Below are positions 51,985-60,427 of a DNA stretch of 64,000 bases, one piece after another. Position numbers and translations under genes: made by a program. This DNA comes from UBA6136 sp964386975 (GTDB lineage: Bacteria; Pseudomonadota; Gammaproteobacteria; Methylococcales; Methylococcaceae): contig CAYLUS010000004.1 in NCBI GenBank assembly GCA_964386975.1, positions 22,637 to 86,636 on the forward strand, written 5' to 3'. Position 1 is the first letter of the stretch. The number at the start of each line of letters is the position of its first letter. The notes under the pieces are model-generated. The model saw only the letters and a list, made by a program, of their open reading frames with translations. It searched no databases and had not been told where the DNA came from.

Positions 51985-52362
51985 ATGAATCTGTTGCTCA
52001 ATCTGCTTTGGGCCTTGCTTGGGGGCGGTTTGATTCTGGCCCTCGAATATGCGCTGGCGGGCGTTATTCTGTGCCTGACGATCATCGGTATTCCCTTTGG
52101 TCTTCAGTGCTTCAAGATTGGTGGCTTGGCATTGGCCCCCTTTGGCAAGGGCTTTGAGTCGCCGCAGATGAGCCCACTTGGCTTTCTCGGCAATCTCTTG
52201 TGGATGATCACGGCGGGCCTTGTGATCTTCATCAGTCACCTTGGCCTTGCACTGGGCCTGGCCGTCACGGTCATTGGCATTCCATTTGCCCTTCAGCACT
52301 TGAAAATGGCGGTGCTGGCACTGGCCCCATTTGATGTCACCGTGACGCCAAACCTCTCCTGA
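51985..52362 (+). CDS. yccF: YccF family inner-membrane protein
   Basis: A 125-residue protein with two tandem YccF domains. Each repeat runs NLLW, a hydrophobic helix, then an IGIPF motif (TIIGIPFGLQCFKIGGLAL and TVIGIPFALQHLKMAVLAL) ending LAPF. Four membrane segments are likely. It follows purA by 27 bases with an AAGGAGA site. Function is unknown in the family. Confidence 0.85.
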   Translation: MNLLLNLLWALLGGGLILALEYALAGVILCLTIIGIPFGLQCFKIGGLALAPFGKGFESPQMSPLGFLGNLLWMITAGLVIFISHLGLALGLAVTVIGIPFALQHLKMAVLALAPFDVTVTPNLS

Positions 52363-52507
52363 GTTTCCTTTTAGGACACCCCTGTTCTAGGGGAGGATCC
52401 AAGGCCTTCCGGTTGCCGGGGGCGAGCGGTCGGCCAGAGCGGATGGAAGATCGGGTTTGAGTGCGCCTATGGCGCTCTCGCGATCGGACATCCGGGGTGA
52501 GTGGCGG

Positions 52508-52996
52508 CTACTTCTTGTGCTCTGATTTCCTGCTCTGGCCTTCCATGATCTGGCTGATGATGCTGGCGCTCTTTTTTGAGCAGTAGGCCATGTGCTGATC
52601 CGTATAGGCCTTGGGGTCCTCCTTGAAGCGCTTTAACGTGCTCTGTTGAATCTCCTTCACCGCCTCTTTGCTCAGGCCCCCAACCACGCTGAAGGCCATT
52701 GCAACGGCACCCAGTTCCTCCATGCCGGAAATGGCGGCACTATTTTTAGCATCCAGTGTGCCATCTGCCGCCATCCGCTCGCCAAGGACGGTAAAGGGAT
52801 AACACCGCTGGTAGTCATCTGCCGAGAAGAGCTTGATCAAAATCGACTTGTGTCGGGGTTTGGAAACAAGATCCTCTGCCATCGTGAGTTCCTCCTCGTC
52901 ATATTGTTTCTGCGAGTAGGGTTCGGCCAGGCTGGGTCCATGAACCCCGGCTGAAGCGAAGAGGGTGAAGAGGAGTGCGTTGCGACCCAGTTTCAT
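52508..52996 (-). CDS. Exported hypothetical protein
   Basis: I do not recognise this 162-residue protein. From the ATG at 52996, preceded by AGGAAA, it has a signal peptide (LGRNALLFTLFASAGVHGPSLA, here LGRNALLFTLFASAG and VHGPSLA), with cleavage likely after SLA. The mature part is helical, has cysteines in YQRCYPF and MAYCSKK that could form a disulfide, and a basic C-terminus. It is transcribed last in a minus-strand run with two small lipoproteins. Confidence 0.6.
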   Translation of the reverse strand: MKLGRNALLFTLFASAGVHGPSLAEPYSQKQYDEEELTMAEDLVSKPRHKSILIKLFSADDYQRCYPFTVLGERMAADGTLDAKNSAAISGMEELGAVAMAFSVVGGLSKEAVKEIQQSTLKRFKEDPKAYTDQHMAYCSKKSASIISQIMEGQSRKSEHKK

Positions 52997-53103
52997 GAGG
53001 TTTCCTGTGTGGTCTGTGAATGCCTGGCCCGATCGCTTGGACGCCGCTTGCGCTTCACCGTCGGGTCCCATCGGTGTGTACGGGTGATGGCGGCGTACTC
53101 TTT

Positions 53104-53481
53104 TCAATGGCCTTGCGACGCTGCCGCTTCGGCCTTTTGGGTCGATACCATGTCCGTTGCCCGGTTTCCCTCAACAACGATCGACTGCGGGAACACGGGC
53201 AGGATGTAGTTGGTCAGGAACGTGATGACGCCGTCTGAAATGCGATCTTCGGTCTGGACACGGACCTCTACGAGTCGCTCCTCCCGAATCAGATCTTCGA
53301 TGCTGTGCCGGTAGACCGGAATCAGGCCCCCGAGAATATACCAGTCCTTGAATTCGGTGCTGAAGGCTGGCTTGGCATCCTGCGCCATGAGCTTGACCTG
53401 CTGCTTTTCCGGCGCACTCAGCGTGGTGGTGAAGCACGCTTGCAGGGACAAGCCCATGCACAGGAGGATAAGCCATTTCAT
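53104..53481 (-). CDS. Small lipoprotein, Bor-like, paralogue of the next gene
   Basis: A 125-residue predicted lipoprotein with lipobox LSLQAC. The mature part has a WYILGGLIPVYR segment, a short helix (IEDLIREERLVEVRVQ), then DGVITFLTNYILPVFPQSIVVEGNR. The pattern of a W-x-GG turn, a helix and a glycine-flanked hydrophobic beta stretch recalls phage lambda Bor-like surface lipoproteins; this is a resemblance only. It shares APxK/Q, EARIQ/EVRVQ and VVEGNR with the upstream gene. Its ATG overlaps that gene's stop. Confidence 0.65.
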   Translation of the reverse strand: MKWLILLCMGLSLQACFTTTLSAPEKQQVKLMAQDAKPAFSTEFKDWYILGGLIPVYRHSIEDLIREERLVEVRVQTEDRISDGVITFLTNYILPVFPQSIVVEGNRATDMVSTQKAEAAASQGH

Positions 53482-53891
53482 TTTGACGCTCCTGCAGTAT
53501 CGCGGGTAGGCGTCGGGGCGGTTGCAATGACTTTGCCCGTCAATGGGTCGTGAAGTGTCCGATTGCCCTCGACCACCAGGGTGCGCCGTGGAAAGCCAAA
53601 AATGCCCGGAACGATGGAATAGAGGCCATCTACAAAAGTGTTGGTCATCTGAATGCGGGCCTCCTTGAGTCCCTGCTCCTCGATAATCTTCGAGGCCCTC
53701 ACATCGTCGGGGTTAAGCGGCGTTTTGCCCCATAGCTTGAACCATGCGTGGCGTTCCACCCGGACTTCGGCCTTCTCGTTCTTTGAAAGCAGCCGGATGT
53801 TGCTCTGCACTGGTGCACTCAGATACATGGTGCCACAGCCGGTCAGAAGGAGGGCCATCAGGCAGGCCAGAGGGCGTTTCAAAGGCATCAT
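53478..53891 (-). CDS. Small lipoprotein, Bor-like
   Basis: A 137-residue predicted lipoprotein with lipobox LLLTGC. The mature region has HAWFKLWGKTPLNPDDVRAS, then KEARIQMTNTFVDGLYSIVPGIFGFP, quoted as TNTFVDGLYSIVPGIFGFP, and RRTLVVEGNR. The TNTFVDGL and GIF pattern resembles the TF-V-GL-x-x-IT-GI stretch of Bor-like proteins. It is a diverged tandem copy of the 53104-53481 gene, with which it overlaps by 4 bases. Function is unknown; envelope location is predicted. Confidence 0.65.
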   Translation of the reverse strand: MMPLKRPLACLMALLLTGCGTMYLSAPVQSNIRLLSKNEKAEVRVERHAWFKLWGKTPLNPDDVRASKIIEEQGLKEARIQMTNTFVDGLYSIVPGIFGFPRRTLVVEGNRTLHDPLTGKVIATAPTPTRDTAGASK

Positions 53892-54086
53892 TCAGGGTCC
53901 TCGATTCTTGGGTATCGATCAGGGTCTCTAACAGCCCTGCAGGGGCACTTCACGAGATCCTGAGTCGGGCTCACATCATGGTCGAGCACTCTAGCATCCT
54001 TTTTCGAAGGCGGCCGCTTTCCGGCGAAAGGGAAGCGCGAAGCGGTATGATCTTCCCGTTTGATGACACCAAACAGGTGGGCCCCC

Positions 54087-54644
54087 ATGCGATCTCTGCT
54101 GCGCTCTTTTTTGCCTTTGGCTCTGGTATCCCTGACGTATGGATGCGATCTCTATCTGCCCCAGTGCGGCAGCGCATCGATTCTCGAGCGTCTTCGAGAC
54201 CAGACCCTGGGTGCCTCCGGACTCCAGCACCTTGAGGCGGTCGGCATGGTCAGAGAGACCGCTCATTCGCTGAAGGACCGCACGCGGTCCTGCCAGGCCA
54301 CCCTCCAGCCAACGGCTGAATTTTTGGCCCGCTTGAATGCCGCAAAAAGTCAGTCGTCCCATTCAGGGCAGCGCGGGCTTTTGGGGATGATTGGGGAGGT
54401 CGTGGTCAGTCAGGCGCTTCCAGACCGATTGGAGACCGTGACGGTTTTCTACCAGATCCAAGCCAATGCAGGGACGCACGAATTTGATGTCGAAGTCGAA
54501 CAGGAATCCCTCGACCAGTTATCCCATCTGGATATGGCCTACAAACTGACCGATCTTGCCATTCGTCACATCCTGCCCTCAGGCGATGCGTCCACAACCG
54601 CGCCTTCAGGAGATGCGGGGCGTCCTCTGCCCGAGGACGACTAG
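54087..54644 (+). CDS. Putative lipoprotein of unknown function
   Basis: An unrecognised 185-residue protein. The ATG at 54087, with AGGTGG upstream, gives a signal peptide RSLLRSFLPLALVSLTYGC with lipobox LTYGC. The mature region has cysteines in LPQCGS and RSCQAT, helical segments, a VVVSQALPDRLETVTVFYQI strand region and an acidic Ser/Asp-rich tail. It is divergent from the two Bor-like lipoproteins, which share a 195-base region upstream. Confidence 0.6.
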   Translation: MRSLLRSFLPLALVSLTYGCDLYLPQCGSASILERLRDQTLGASGLQHLEAVGMVRETAHSLKDRTRSCQATLQPTAEFLARLNAAKSQSSHSGQRGLLGMIGEVVVSQALPDRLETVTVFYQIQANAGTHEFDVEVEQESLDQLSHLDMAYKLTDLAIRHILPSGDASTTAPSGDAGRPLPEDD

Positions 54645-54927
54645 CCGAGCGGCCCCTCTTAGGGGTTGGTGGTTGTGCGTCCGACATCCCGATTGAACCG
54701 GAACCCTTGACGTCATGAAAGGTCCTATCTGTGAGGCTCCAAGGGTGTCCTGCACACAGTTGGCAAATCCTGAAACCGTGGATTAGCAATGGTCGGATGA
54801 GAAGACGGTCCTTCGAGCGTGGATCTGCATCTCTGGCCAGTCTGGAATGAGGTTCACTGATCCTGTCGTCCTTGGATAAGCCGGTGCTTGACCCTTTGGC
54901 TTGAGATCTTTTTTCGGCCACCCGCTT

Positions 54928-56286
54928 ATGACTGCACCCTGCGCCATTTACTGGTTCAGAAACGACTTGCGACTGCACGACAATCCCTCGTTGCTGAGGG
55001 CCATTGATGCCTCAGCAACCCTTGTGTGTGTGTATTGCCACGAAACCCCTGCGGTCTCGGGGCCCTGGGGTTTTGAACGGCTCGGTCCGCATCGTCGGAG
55101 GTTCTTGGCTCAAGGGCTTAGTAGCCTTCGTGCCGCACTGGAGGCCGTCGGGCAGGTCTTGGTGGAGTGTGCCGGCGATCCGGGGGTTGTCCTCAAGGCA
55201 ATCGCCGAGTCCCTTGGAACGGATCTGATTTTTTCAGAAGCCATTGAGGCACCCGAGGAAATTGAATCCATTCGCGACCTTCGGGCACGCGGCCTCACGG
55301 TTCACACTACCTGGCAATCGAGCTTGCTGGATCCCCTGGCGTTGCCATTCGATGTGGATCGGCTTCCGGATGTCTTCACGGAATTCCGCCAGCGGATTGA
55401 AGGGGAGGGGGTCAGGCCGCCTGCCGCATTGCCTTCGCCGACCCGATGGCCGGCGGCTCCGGCTGGCTGCCTGCCGCAGTCGCGTGACTTTCCGCTACCT
55501 GAAGCCTTTCATGAACGCGGGTCGTCTTTTCCTTATCGAGAGCCGCCCTTTGCCGGGGGAGAAAAAAACGCCCTTTTGCACCTCAGCCAGTATCTTGAAC
55601 GGCGTTTACCCGATACCTACAAGCAGACCCGCAACGCGCTATCGGGGGTGGACTTCTCCAGCAAGTTTTCACCCTGGCTGGCGCAAGGGTCACTCTCGGC
55701 CCGCTGGATCTTTGAAAGGCTCGCTGGCTATGAAGCGCGAGTTGGCGCCAATGAGGGAACTTACTGGCTCTGGTTCGAGCTGCTCTGGCGAGATTATTTC
55801 CGGTTTCTTCACTTCAAGTATGGCAAGCGTCTCTACCGTCCGGAGGGTCTTGGCCAGTCACCCCCCACAGGCCATGACGCGGTGGCTTTCAAGGCCTGGT
55901 GCCAGGGGAAAACCGGACATCCGCTGATCGATGCCGGGATGCGAGAGTTGTTCTTGACCGGGTACCTTTCCAATCGGATGCGACAAATCGTCGCCAGCTA
56001 TCTCGTCCATGACTTAACGTGTGACTGGCGATCGGGCGCAGCCTGGTTTGAGTCGCAGCTGATTGACTATGACGTCTATTCGAACCAAGGCAACTGGCTC
56101 TATATCGCGGGCCTTGGCACCGATCCGCGTGGAGGGCGGCGTTTCAACCCGGATAAACAGGCCAAGACCTATGACCCTGATGGGGCTTACTCTGCCTACT
56201 GGCTGAATGCGACTTTAGGCGAGCCAGAGAGCCCGCCAGGTTCCGGCCGCAGGCCTTCCCCGGCATTAACTCCAGATCGTGCATGA
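54928..56286 (+). CDS. phrB: DASH-type cryptochrome / photolyase
   Basis: FAD-containing blue-light protein, 452 residues. The photolyase alpha/beta domain starts IYWFRNDLRLHDNPSLLRA. The FAD domain has KFSPWLAQGSLSARWI and YWLWFELLWRDYFRF. The C-terminal DYDVYSNQGNWLYIAGLGTDPRGGRRFN region, quoted as NQGNWLYIAGLGTDPRGGRR, and KQAKTYDPDGAY are typical of the DASH group, which repairs cyclobutane dimers mainly in single-stranded DNA. The gene symbol is a family placeholder. The ATG at 54928 is the family start. Upstream, 54645-54927 holds only a small CCCCT/AGGGG hairpin. Its stop overlaps the next ATG. Confidence 0.87.
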   Translation: MTAPCAIYWFRNDLRLHDNPSLLRAIDASATLVCVYCHETPAVSGPWGFERLGPHRRRFLAQGLSSLRAALEAVGQVLVECAGDPGVVLKAIAESLGTDLIFSEAIEAPEEIESIRDLRARGLTVHTTWQSSLLDPLALPFDVDRLPDVFTEFRQRIEGEGVRPPAALPSPTRWPAAPAGCLPQSRDFPLPEAFHERGSSFPYREPPFAGGEKNALLHLSQYLERRLPDTYKQTRNALSGVDFSSKFSPWLAQGSLSARWIFERLAGYEARVGANEGTYWLWFELLWRDYFRFLHFKYGKRLYRPEGLGQSPPTGHDAVAFKAWCQGKTGHPLIDAGMRELFLTGYLSNRMRQIVASYLVHDLTCDWRSGAAWFESQLIDYDVYSNQGNWLYIAGLGTDPRGGRRFNPDKQAKTYDPDGAYSAYWLNATLGEPESPPGSGRRPSPALTPDRA

Positions 56287-57407
56287 ACGCCCCGGCAGAT
56301 TCAAATGGCCCAAAAGGGAAGGTCCAATCGACCCATGCCCTAGCGATGAAATCCATCCTTCCATGGTTCATGTGGCTTTGGGTCGGCCTTTCTGGATGCA
56401 CACCCTCGACTGATCCAAAGGCCTTTTTTGAGACGCTCCTTGAACGCATGGCCAATGTCACGGAGGTCCCCCTGAAATCAGGGAATCTGCAAAGCGCACT
56501 CCCGACTTTTCCAAGGCCACGGGATGTGGTGCTGCCGATGGACGATATCCGGGTCGGATTCTCCACCTACATTGGCCTTGGCCGATGCGGTCTGGTCGGC
56601 GAAGTCAGCGCAAGAAACAGCTCACTGGGTAAGTTTCAATCAGCGACGGCGCGTCTTCTCTATGAAAAACGGTTTCTCGGCCAACTGCGGGGCTGTACCT
56701 CAGGCCTGAAACCGGAGACGGAGGCCGAGCAAAAATTTCTGACAGAACTCCAATTGATCGAAAGCCGAAAAACGGCCCTTTTGCCCGTGGTGTTCTGGAA
56801 CGCCACCTTTGGCAGTCCCGAATTCAGAGTCTTGCTCAGCACCAGCACGGGCCCGCTGGCGATGCGTTCGGAGGTTTCCTCAAGCGAGATTCTCGGTGCA
56901 CTGCACCTGATCGCGGCGCTTGGACCGGATTTAGAATCGCCGATCGGCGAGGTGGGCCAGAGTGAACTCGAATCCCAGTATTACCGTCTGCAATCTTCAA
57001 AGCTGGTGGGCCAGCTGCTGCAGGGGATGGTCATCGCGTCCGACTATCTGCAGCAGGGATCTCAACTACTTGAGACCGCCGCAGCACAAAATAGCCTGTG
57101 TCCGATGGGCAAGAAAACGGTACGTGGTGGCTATCTTTTTAATGTCTTCCAGAAATTTTACATCGGTGAAGCGCAGCCTTACATCAGCCTGCTTCACTCA
57201 CGCGCCCGACCCATTGTCGAGGCCCTGGATGAATTGGTGAAGCTGCAAACAGTCCCGTTGCCGGGTGCTTTTCAGAGCTTTTATTCGGCAACAGTAAGTG
57301 CGGACGGGCCACAGAGTGTTTGGGTCGTTTTTAACCAGGCCCTGTCGAGGCATACAAGGGCCTGGCAAACGGTGTTGAAGCAGTGTGAATTAATGCCCCG
57401 CAGTTGA
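56283..57407 (+). CDS. DUF3080 family lipoprotein
   Basis: A 374-residue protein of the DUF3080 family. The start shares ATGA with the photolyase stop; an internal ATG at 56346 gives a more normal signal peptide (KSILPWFMWLWVGLSGC, lipobox GLSGC). The mature part is helical, with RPRDVVLPMDDIRVGF and LGRCGLVGEVSARNSSLGK early on, which are family hallmarks. It is probably attached to the outer membrane. Function is unknown. The link to photolyase recurs in Gammaproteobacteria but is unexplained. Confidence 0.82.
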   Translation: MNAPADSNGPKGKVQSTHALAMKSILPWFMWLWVGLSGCTPSTDPKAFFETLLERMANVTEVPLKSGNLQSALPTFPRPRDVVLPMDDIRVGFSTYIGLGRCGLVGEVSARNSSLGKFQSATARLLYEKRFLGQLRGCTSGLKPETEAEQKFLTELQLIESRKTALLPVVFWNATFGSPEFRVLLSTSTGPLAMRSEVSSSEILGALHLIAALGPDLESPIGEVGQSELESQYYRLQSSKLVGQLLQGMVIASDYLQQGSQLLETAAAQNSLCPMGKKTVRGGYLFNVFQKFYIGEAQPYISLLHSRARPIVEALDELVKLQTVPLPGAFQSFYSATVSADGPQSVWVVFNQALSRHTRAWQTVLKQCELMPRS

Positions 57408-57467
57408 GCGGGTGGTGAAAACCTGAATGACAGGGATCCGGTTGGCGGAATCCTGACGGGAGGCAGC

Positions 57468-57800
57468 ATGGAAGGAATGGCAGAGGGTGATTACGGCAAG
57501 ATTGTCGCTTGGATGATCCATGTCCTTGACCGTCTCGGCATCGACCACCGGGATGAGCGCCCCTGCTACGACAACCGATCCATGTATGACCATGCCTTTT
57601 ATCAGGTCACCCATGCGGCCCGCGACTTCTGGGGGCCAAGGCTCGGTTATGTTCCCACCGATGAGGCTTTGTTCAGGGCGTTTTTCGAGGCGGAGAAGCA
57701 GCGCTTGAGAAAGTCGCGACCGGATCTCAAAGCCAGGGCGCCGACAGCGCCTCAGACCTCAACGTCTTTCCATCGACTTCTTCGTTTTCTGAAGGGGTAA
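57468..57800 (+). CDS. Conserved-looking hypothetical protein
   Basis: An unrecognised 110-residue soluble protein. A strong GGGAGG four bases before the ATG supports it as real. It has helices at about 8-25 (GKIVAWMIHVLDRLGID) and 43-55, aromatic and His residues in YDHAFYQVTHAARDFWGPRLGY, and a basic C-terminus. There are no membrane segments. It follows the DUF3080 gene by 60 bases and is convergent with tRNA-Pro. Confidence 0.6.
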   Translation: MEGMAEGDYGKIVAWMIHVLDRLGIDHRDERPCYDNRSMYDHAFYQVTHAARDFWGPRLGYVPTDEALFRAFFEAEKQRLRKSRPDLKARAPTAPQTSTSFHRLLRFLKG

Positions 57801-57888
57801 GGTTCAGGCCGGCCGCAGTCAGGAGAAGACTACTCAGATCAGCAGCTCGGGTCTTCTGAAAAGGACAGATCCGACCCTCCTTGAAACG

Positions 57889-57914
57889 AAAAAAGCCGAC
57901 TTAAATCGTCGGCC
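57889..57914 (-). terminator. Rho-independent terminator of tRNA-Pro
   Basis: GCCGAC-GATTTAA-GTCGGC followed by six T on the minus strand, 24 bases after the tRNA 3' end. Confidence 0.85.
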
Positions 57915-57937
57915 TTCTCAGTGGGGTTTGAAATAAT

Positions 57938-58014
<77 letters not shown>

Positions 58015-58023
58015 AAGCTTTGA

Positions 58024-58053
58024 ATTATATGTCTTTCGGGCTCTTTTAGTCAA
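58024..58053 (-). promoter_or_regulatory. Sigma-70 promoter of tRNA-Pro
   Basis: TTGACT (58053-58048), an 18-base spacer, TATAAT (58029-58024) on the minus strand, nine bases before the tRNA 5' end. Confidence 0.85.
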
Positions 58054-58072
58054 AAGGATGTAGGCTGAGCGC

Positions 58073-58954
58073 GTGGAAAAAGCCAAAAGCAGAGAGATGT
58101 CTGATTCAAACCCCCCATCGGTCCTGAGGCTGGTCCCCGGTGCCACGGCTCGTGTTCCGATCAAGGGCTTGTATCTGTCGGAGGCCCTGCATCGCAGGGG
58201 GACACCGACGTCGCCTTTTGTCTATGCCAACTTCCTCACCAGCCTCGATGGAAGAATTGCCATTGAAGATGATCAGGGTGTCCCTTTCCTTCCCAAGTCA
58301 CTGACGACGGAAGCGGATTTCAGGTTGTTTTTGGAACTTGAAGCCCAGGCCGATTGCCTGATTACGCATGGCGGCTACCTACGGGCGTTGGCCGAGGGTC
58401 GCCTCGGTAATATTCTTCAAGTGGGTGCGCACCCCTTAGGCGCCGATCTGGTCCAATGGCGACTTCAGCAGGGTCTACCGCCTCAGCCGGCGATCGTGGT
58501 TGCCAGTGCCAGTCTGGATTTTCCGCTTCCATCATCGATCAAGGCGCATGATCAGCCGCTGTATCTGGTGACGGGATTGTCTTCGGACCCCCAGCGTGTG
58601 AAGGCATGGCGAGAGCGTGGACACGAGGTGCTGTTTGCAGGGAAGGATAACCTGGTTGAGGGTGATGCACTGGTTCGACTCCTGGGCTCCCTGGGTTATC
58701 GATGCTTGTATCTCATCGCAGGGCCACAAATGCTCGATACGATGGTCAGAAACGCCCAGCTTTCGCTCCTCTTTCAGACGCTTAACCATCAATTGATGGG
58801 CGGTGAGGCCTTCAGGACCCTGGTTTCGGGTCCACCGCTTGGCGCTAGGGGACAAATGGAACTCATTAGCCTATATCTTGATGAAGGTGAAGGACAATCG
58901 GTGGGACAGTTTTTTGCCCAATTTAAACCGCGATGCAATGGAGCGACGTCGTGA
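58073..58954 (+). CDS. RibD C-terminal-domain reductase (DHFR-like fold)
   Basis: A 293-residue protein of the RibD_C/dihydrofolate-reductase-like family. Residues 45-65 (FVYANFLTSLDGRIA) are the typical N-terminal strand, ADCLITHGGYLRAL follows, and LYLIAGPQMLDTMV plus the late LGARGQMELISLYLDEGEG complete the domain. There is no RibD deaminase domain. Starts GTG 58073 or ATG 58097 are both possible. Its stop overlaps the pteridine reductase GTG (GTGA), so the two reductases are translationally coupled. The substrate is a pyrimidine or pterin by family, not known here. Confidence 0.82.
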   Translation: MEKAKSREMSDSNPPSVLRLVPGATARVPIKGLYLSEALHRRGTPTSPFVYANFLTSLDGRIAIEDDQGVPFLPKSLTTEADFRLFLELEAQADCLITHGGYLRALAEGRLGNILQVGAHPLGADLVQWRLQQGLPPQPAIVVASASLDFPLPSSIKAHDQPLYLVTGLSSDPQRVKAWRERGHEVLFAGKDNLVEGDALVRLLGSLGYRCLYLIAGPQMLDTMVRNAQLSLLFQTLNHQLMGGEAFRTLVSGPPLGARGQMELISLYLDEGEGQSVGQFFAQFKPRCNGATS

Positions 58955-59694
58955 ATGAGAAGGATGTGAAAGTGGCCCTGGTAACCGGGGCAGCCCGAAG
59001 GATAGGAGCGGCCATTGCTGCGCATTTGCATGAGCGGGGCTGGCACCTGCTCTTGCACTGCCGCCAATCCGTAACGGTTGCCGAGTCGCTGTGCGAGCGC
59101 TTCAATCAGGCGAGAGGCGGAACCGCACATGTGTTGGTCGCCAATCTTGCCGAAACGGGAGCTGCAGCGCGGCTGATTGATCAGGCCGAGGGGTGTTGGG
59201 GGCGCCTCGATGCGCTGATCAACAATGCATCCGTTTTTTTCCCAACCCCCCTAGGAACGCTTCAGCCCAGTGACTGGCAAGTCGTGATGCAACCCAATCT
59301 CGAGGCGCCTTTTTTCCTGAGCCAGGCAGCATGGCCGATGCTCAAAAGGGCGGGGGGTTCGATTGTCAACGTGACCGATATCTATGCGGAATATCCCTTG
59401 AAGGACCATCCGATTTATTCGACCAGCAAGGCGGGGCTTCTCGCCTTGACCCGATCACTGGCCCTTGAGATGGCGCCCGAAGTCAGGGTCAATGCGGTGT
59501 CCCCGGGCGCCATTTTGTGGCCCGAAAACCAGTCGGACACCGAGGGCTGTGAGAGGATCCTCGAAAAAATCCCGATGGCTCGTGCGGGCGCTCCCTCAGA
59601 CATTGGCAAGGCAGTTCATTTTTTTCTCGATGAGGCGCCTTATGTAACAGGGCAGGTGCTCGCGGTCGATGGTGGCAGGACGATCTGCGTATGA
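58951..59694 (+). CDS. Pteridine reductase (FolM-like short-chain dehydrogenase)
   Basis: NADPH-dependent SDR, 247 residues from a GTG with GGAG 7 bases upstream. The nucleotide motif TGAARRIG has Arg in place of the usual Gly, as in PTR1/FolM pteridine reductases. The catalytic pattern is Asp (NVTDIYAEYP) with YSTSKAG, instead of Ser-Tyr-Lys. NNASVFFPTP and AVSPGAILWPENQ are also typical. It likely reduces dihydromonapterin or dihydrobiopterin, possibly dihydrofolate. folB and folK are 2 kb away. Confidence 0.88.
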   Translation: MNEKDVKVALVTGAARRIGAAIAAHLHERGWHLLLHCRQSVTVAESLCERFNQARGGTAHVLVANLAETGAAARLIDQAEGCWGRLDALINNASVFFPTPLGTLQPSDWQVVMQPNLEAPFFLSQAAWPMLKRAGGSIVNVTDIYAEYPLKDHPIYSTSKAGLLALTRSLALEMAPEVRVNAVSPGAILWPENQSDTEGCERILEKIPMARAGAPSDIGKAVHFFLDEAPYVTGQVLAVDGGRTICV

Positions 59695-59728
59695 GAAGCC
59701 ATGATCAGCCAGTTCGGGGTCCTTTCTC

Positions 59729-60427
59729 GTGAATCACGTCCTGGTGATTGCGCTGGGGGGCTCGATGGGTGCGGTGGCCCGGTTCCTGACGGCGAATTGG
59801 GTGTATGGCCTCCTGGGCCGTAGCTTTCCCTATGGAACGCTGGTGGTCAACGTCTTGGGTTGCTACCTCATGGGCGTCCTGACCGAGTTGCTTCTGCAGC
59901 GTCTGCAGGTGGCCTCAGAGTATCGGGCGGCCATTCTGGTCGGTTTCTTGGGGGCCTACACCACGTTTTCCACGTTTGCCTTCGAGACCCTCTTTCTCTA
60001 TGAGGAAGGGGGCGCTTTCAAGGCGCTCTTGAATATCGTCCTGAGTGTGTCTCTCTGCATCTTGGCCGTCTGGCTGGGGCTGGTTTCGGTGAGGCTTTTT
60101 TTTACAGGCGGGTTTGAGAGTGTCCAGCGACTGGTCCCCGGGGGACTCCGAATTGGGGCAGCGCTGGGGCTCCTGCTGATGCTGGAGTTGATCAGGGATC
60201 TTGGGTTTCGCGTCTTGGGCCTTGAATGGACGCTGGTCGGACTGTTGCAAGTCGGGCTGATGGCGCTCTGGGCGCTCTGGTTTGCGGGGTTTGTTGCGCG
60301 AGGCGAAGCCGCAGCGCTCGGCCTTAATGCCCTGATGGGGCGCTTCCTGGTGATGTTTTTGCTATCAGGCCTGGTGATCAGGCTTGCCAACCTAATGGGG
60401 AACTGGATATGGCGGCACAGTCAATGA
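59729..60427 (+). CDS. crcB: CrcB-type fluoride channel with extra C-terminal membrane domain
   Basis: Fluoride exporter family; 232 residues against a usual 125 or so. The CrcB part (1-125) has GGSMGAVARF, Asn41 in NVLGCYLMG and the Phe-box region GFLGAYTTFSTFAFET with Phe80 and Phe83. About 107 further residues add three probable membrane helices (about 138-158, 168-190, 205-224). The frame is uninterrupted and the stop overlaps the DUF190 ATG, so the length is real in this assembly. No fluoride riboswitch is seen in the 34-base gap upstream. Confidence 0.87.
   Translation: MNHVLVIALGGSMGAVARFLTANWVYGLLGRSFPYGTLVVNVLGCYLMGVLTELLLQRLQVASEYRAAILVGFLGAYTTFSTFAFETLFLYEEGGAFKALLNIVLSVSLCILAVWLGLVSVRLFFTGGFESVQRLVPGGLRIGAALGLLLMLELIRDLGFRVLGLEWTLVGLLQVGLMALWALWFAGFVARGEAAALGLNALMGRFLVMFLLSGLVIRLANLMGNWIWRHSQ

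Noticed and set aside
59695..59728. Fluoride riboswitch upstream of crcB
   Set aside because: Only 34 bases separate the genes and the conserved riboswitch sequence is not present.
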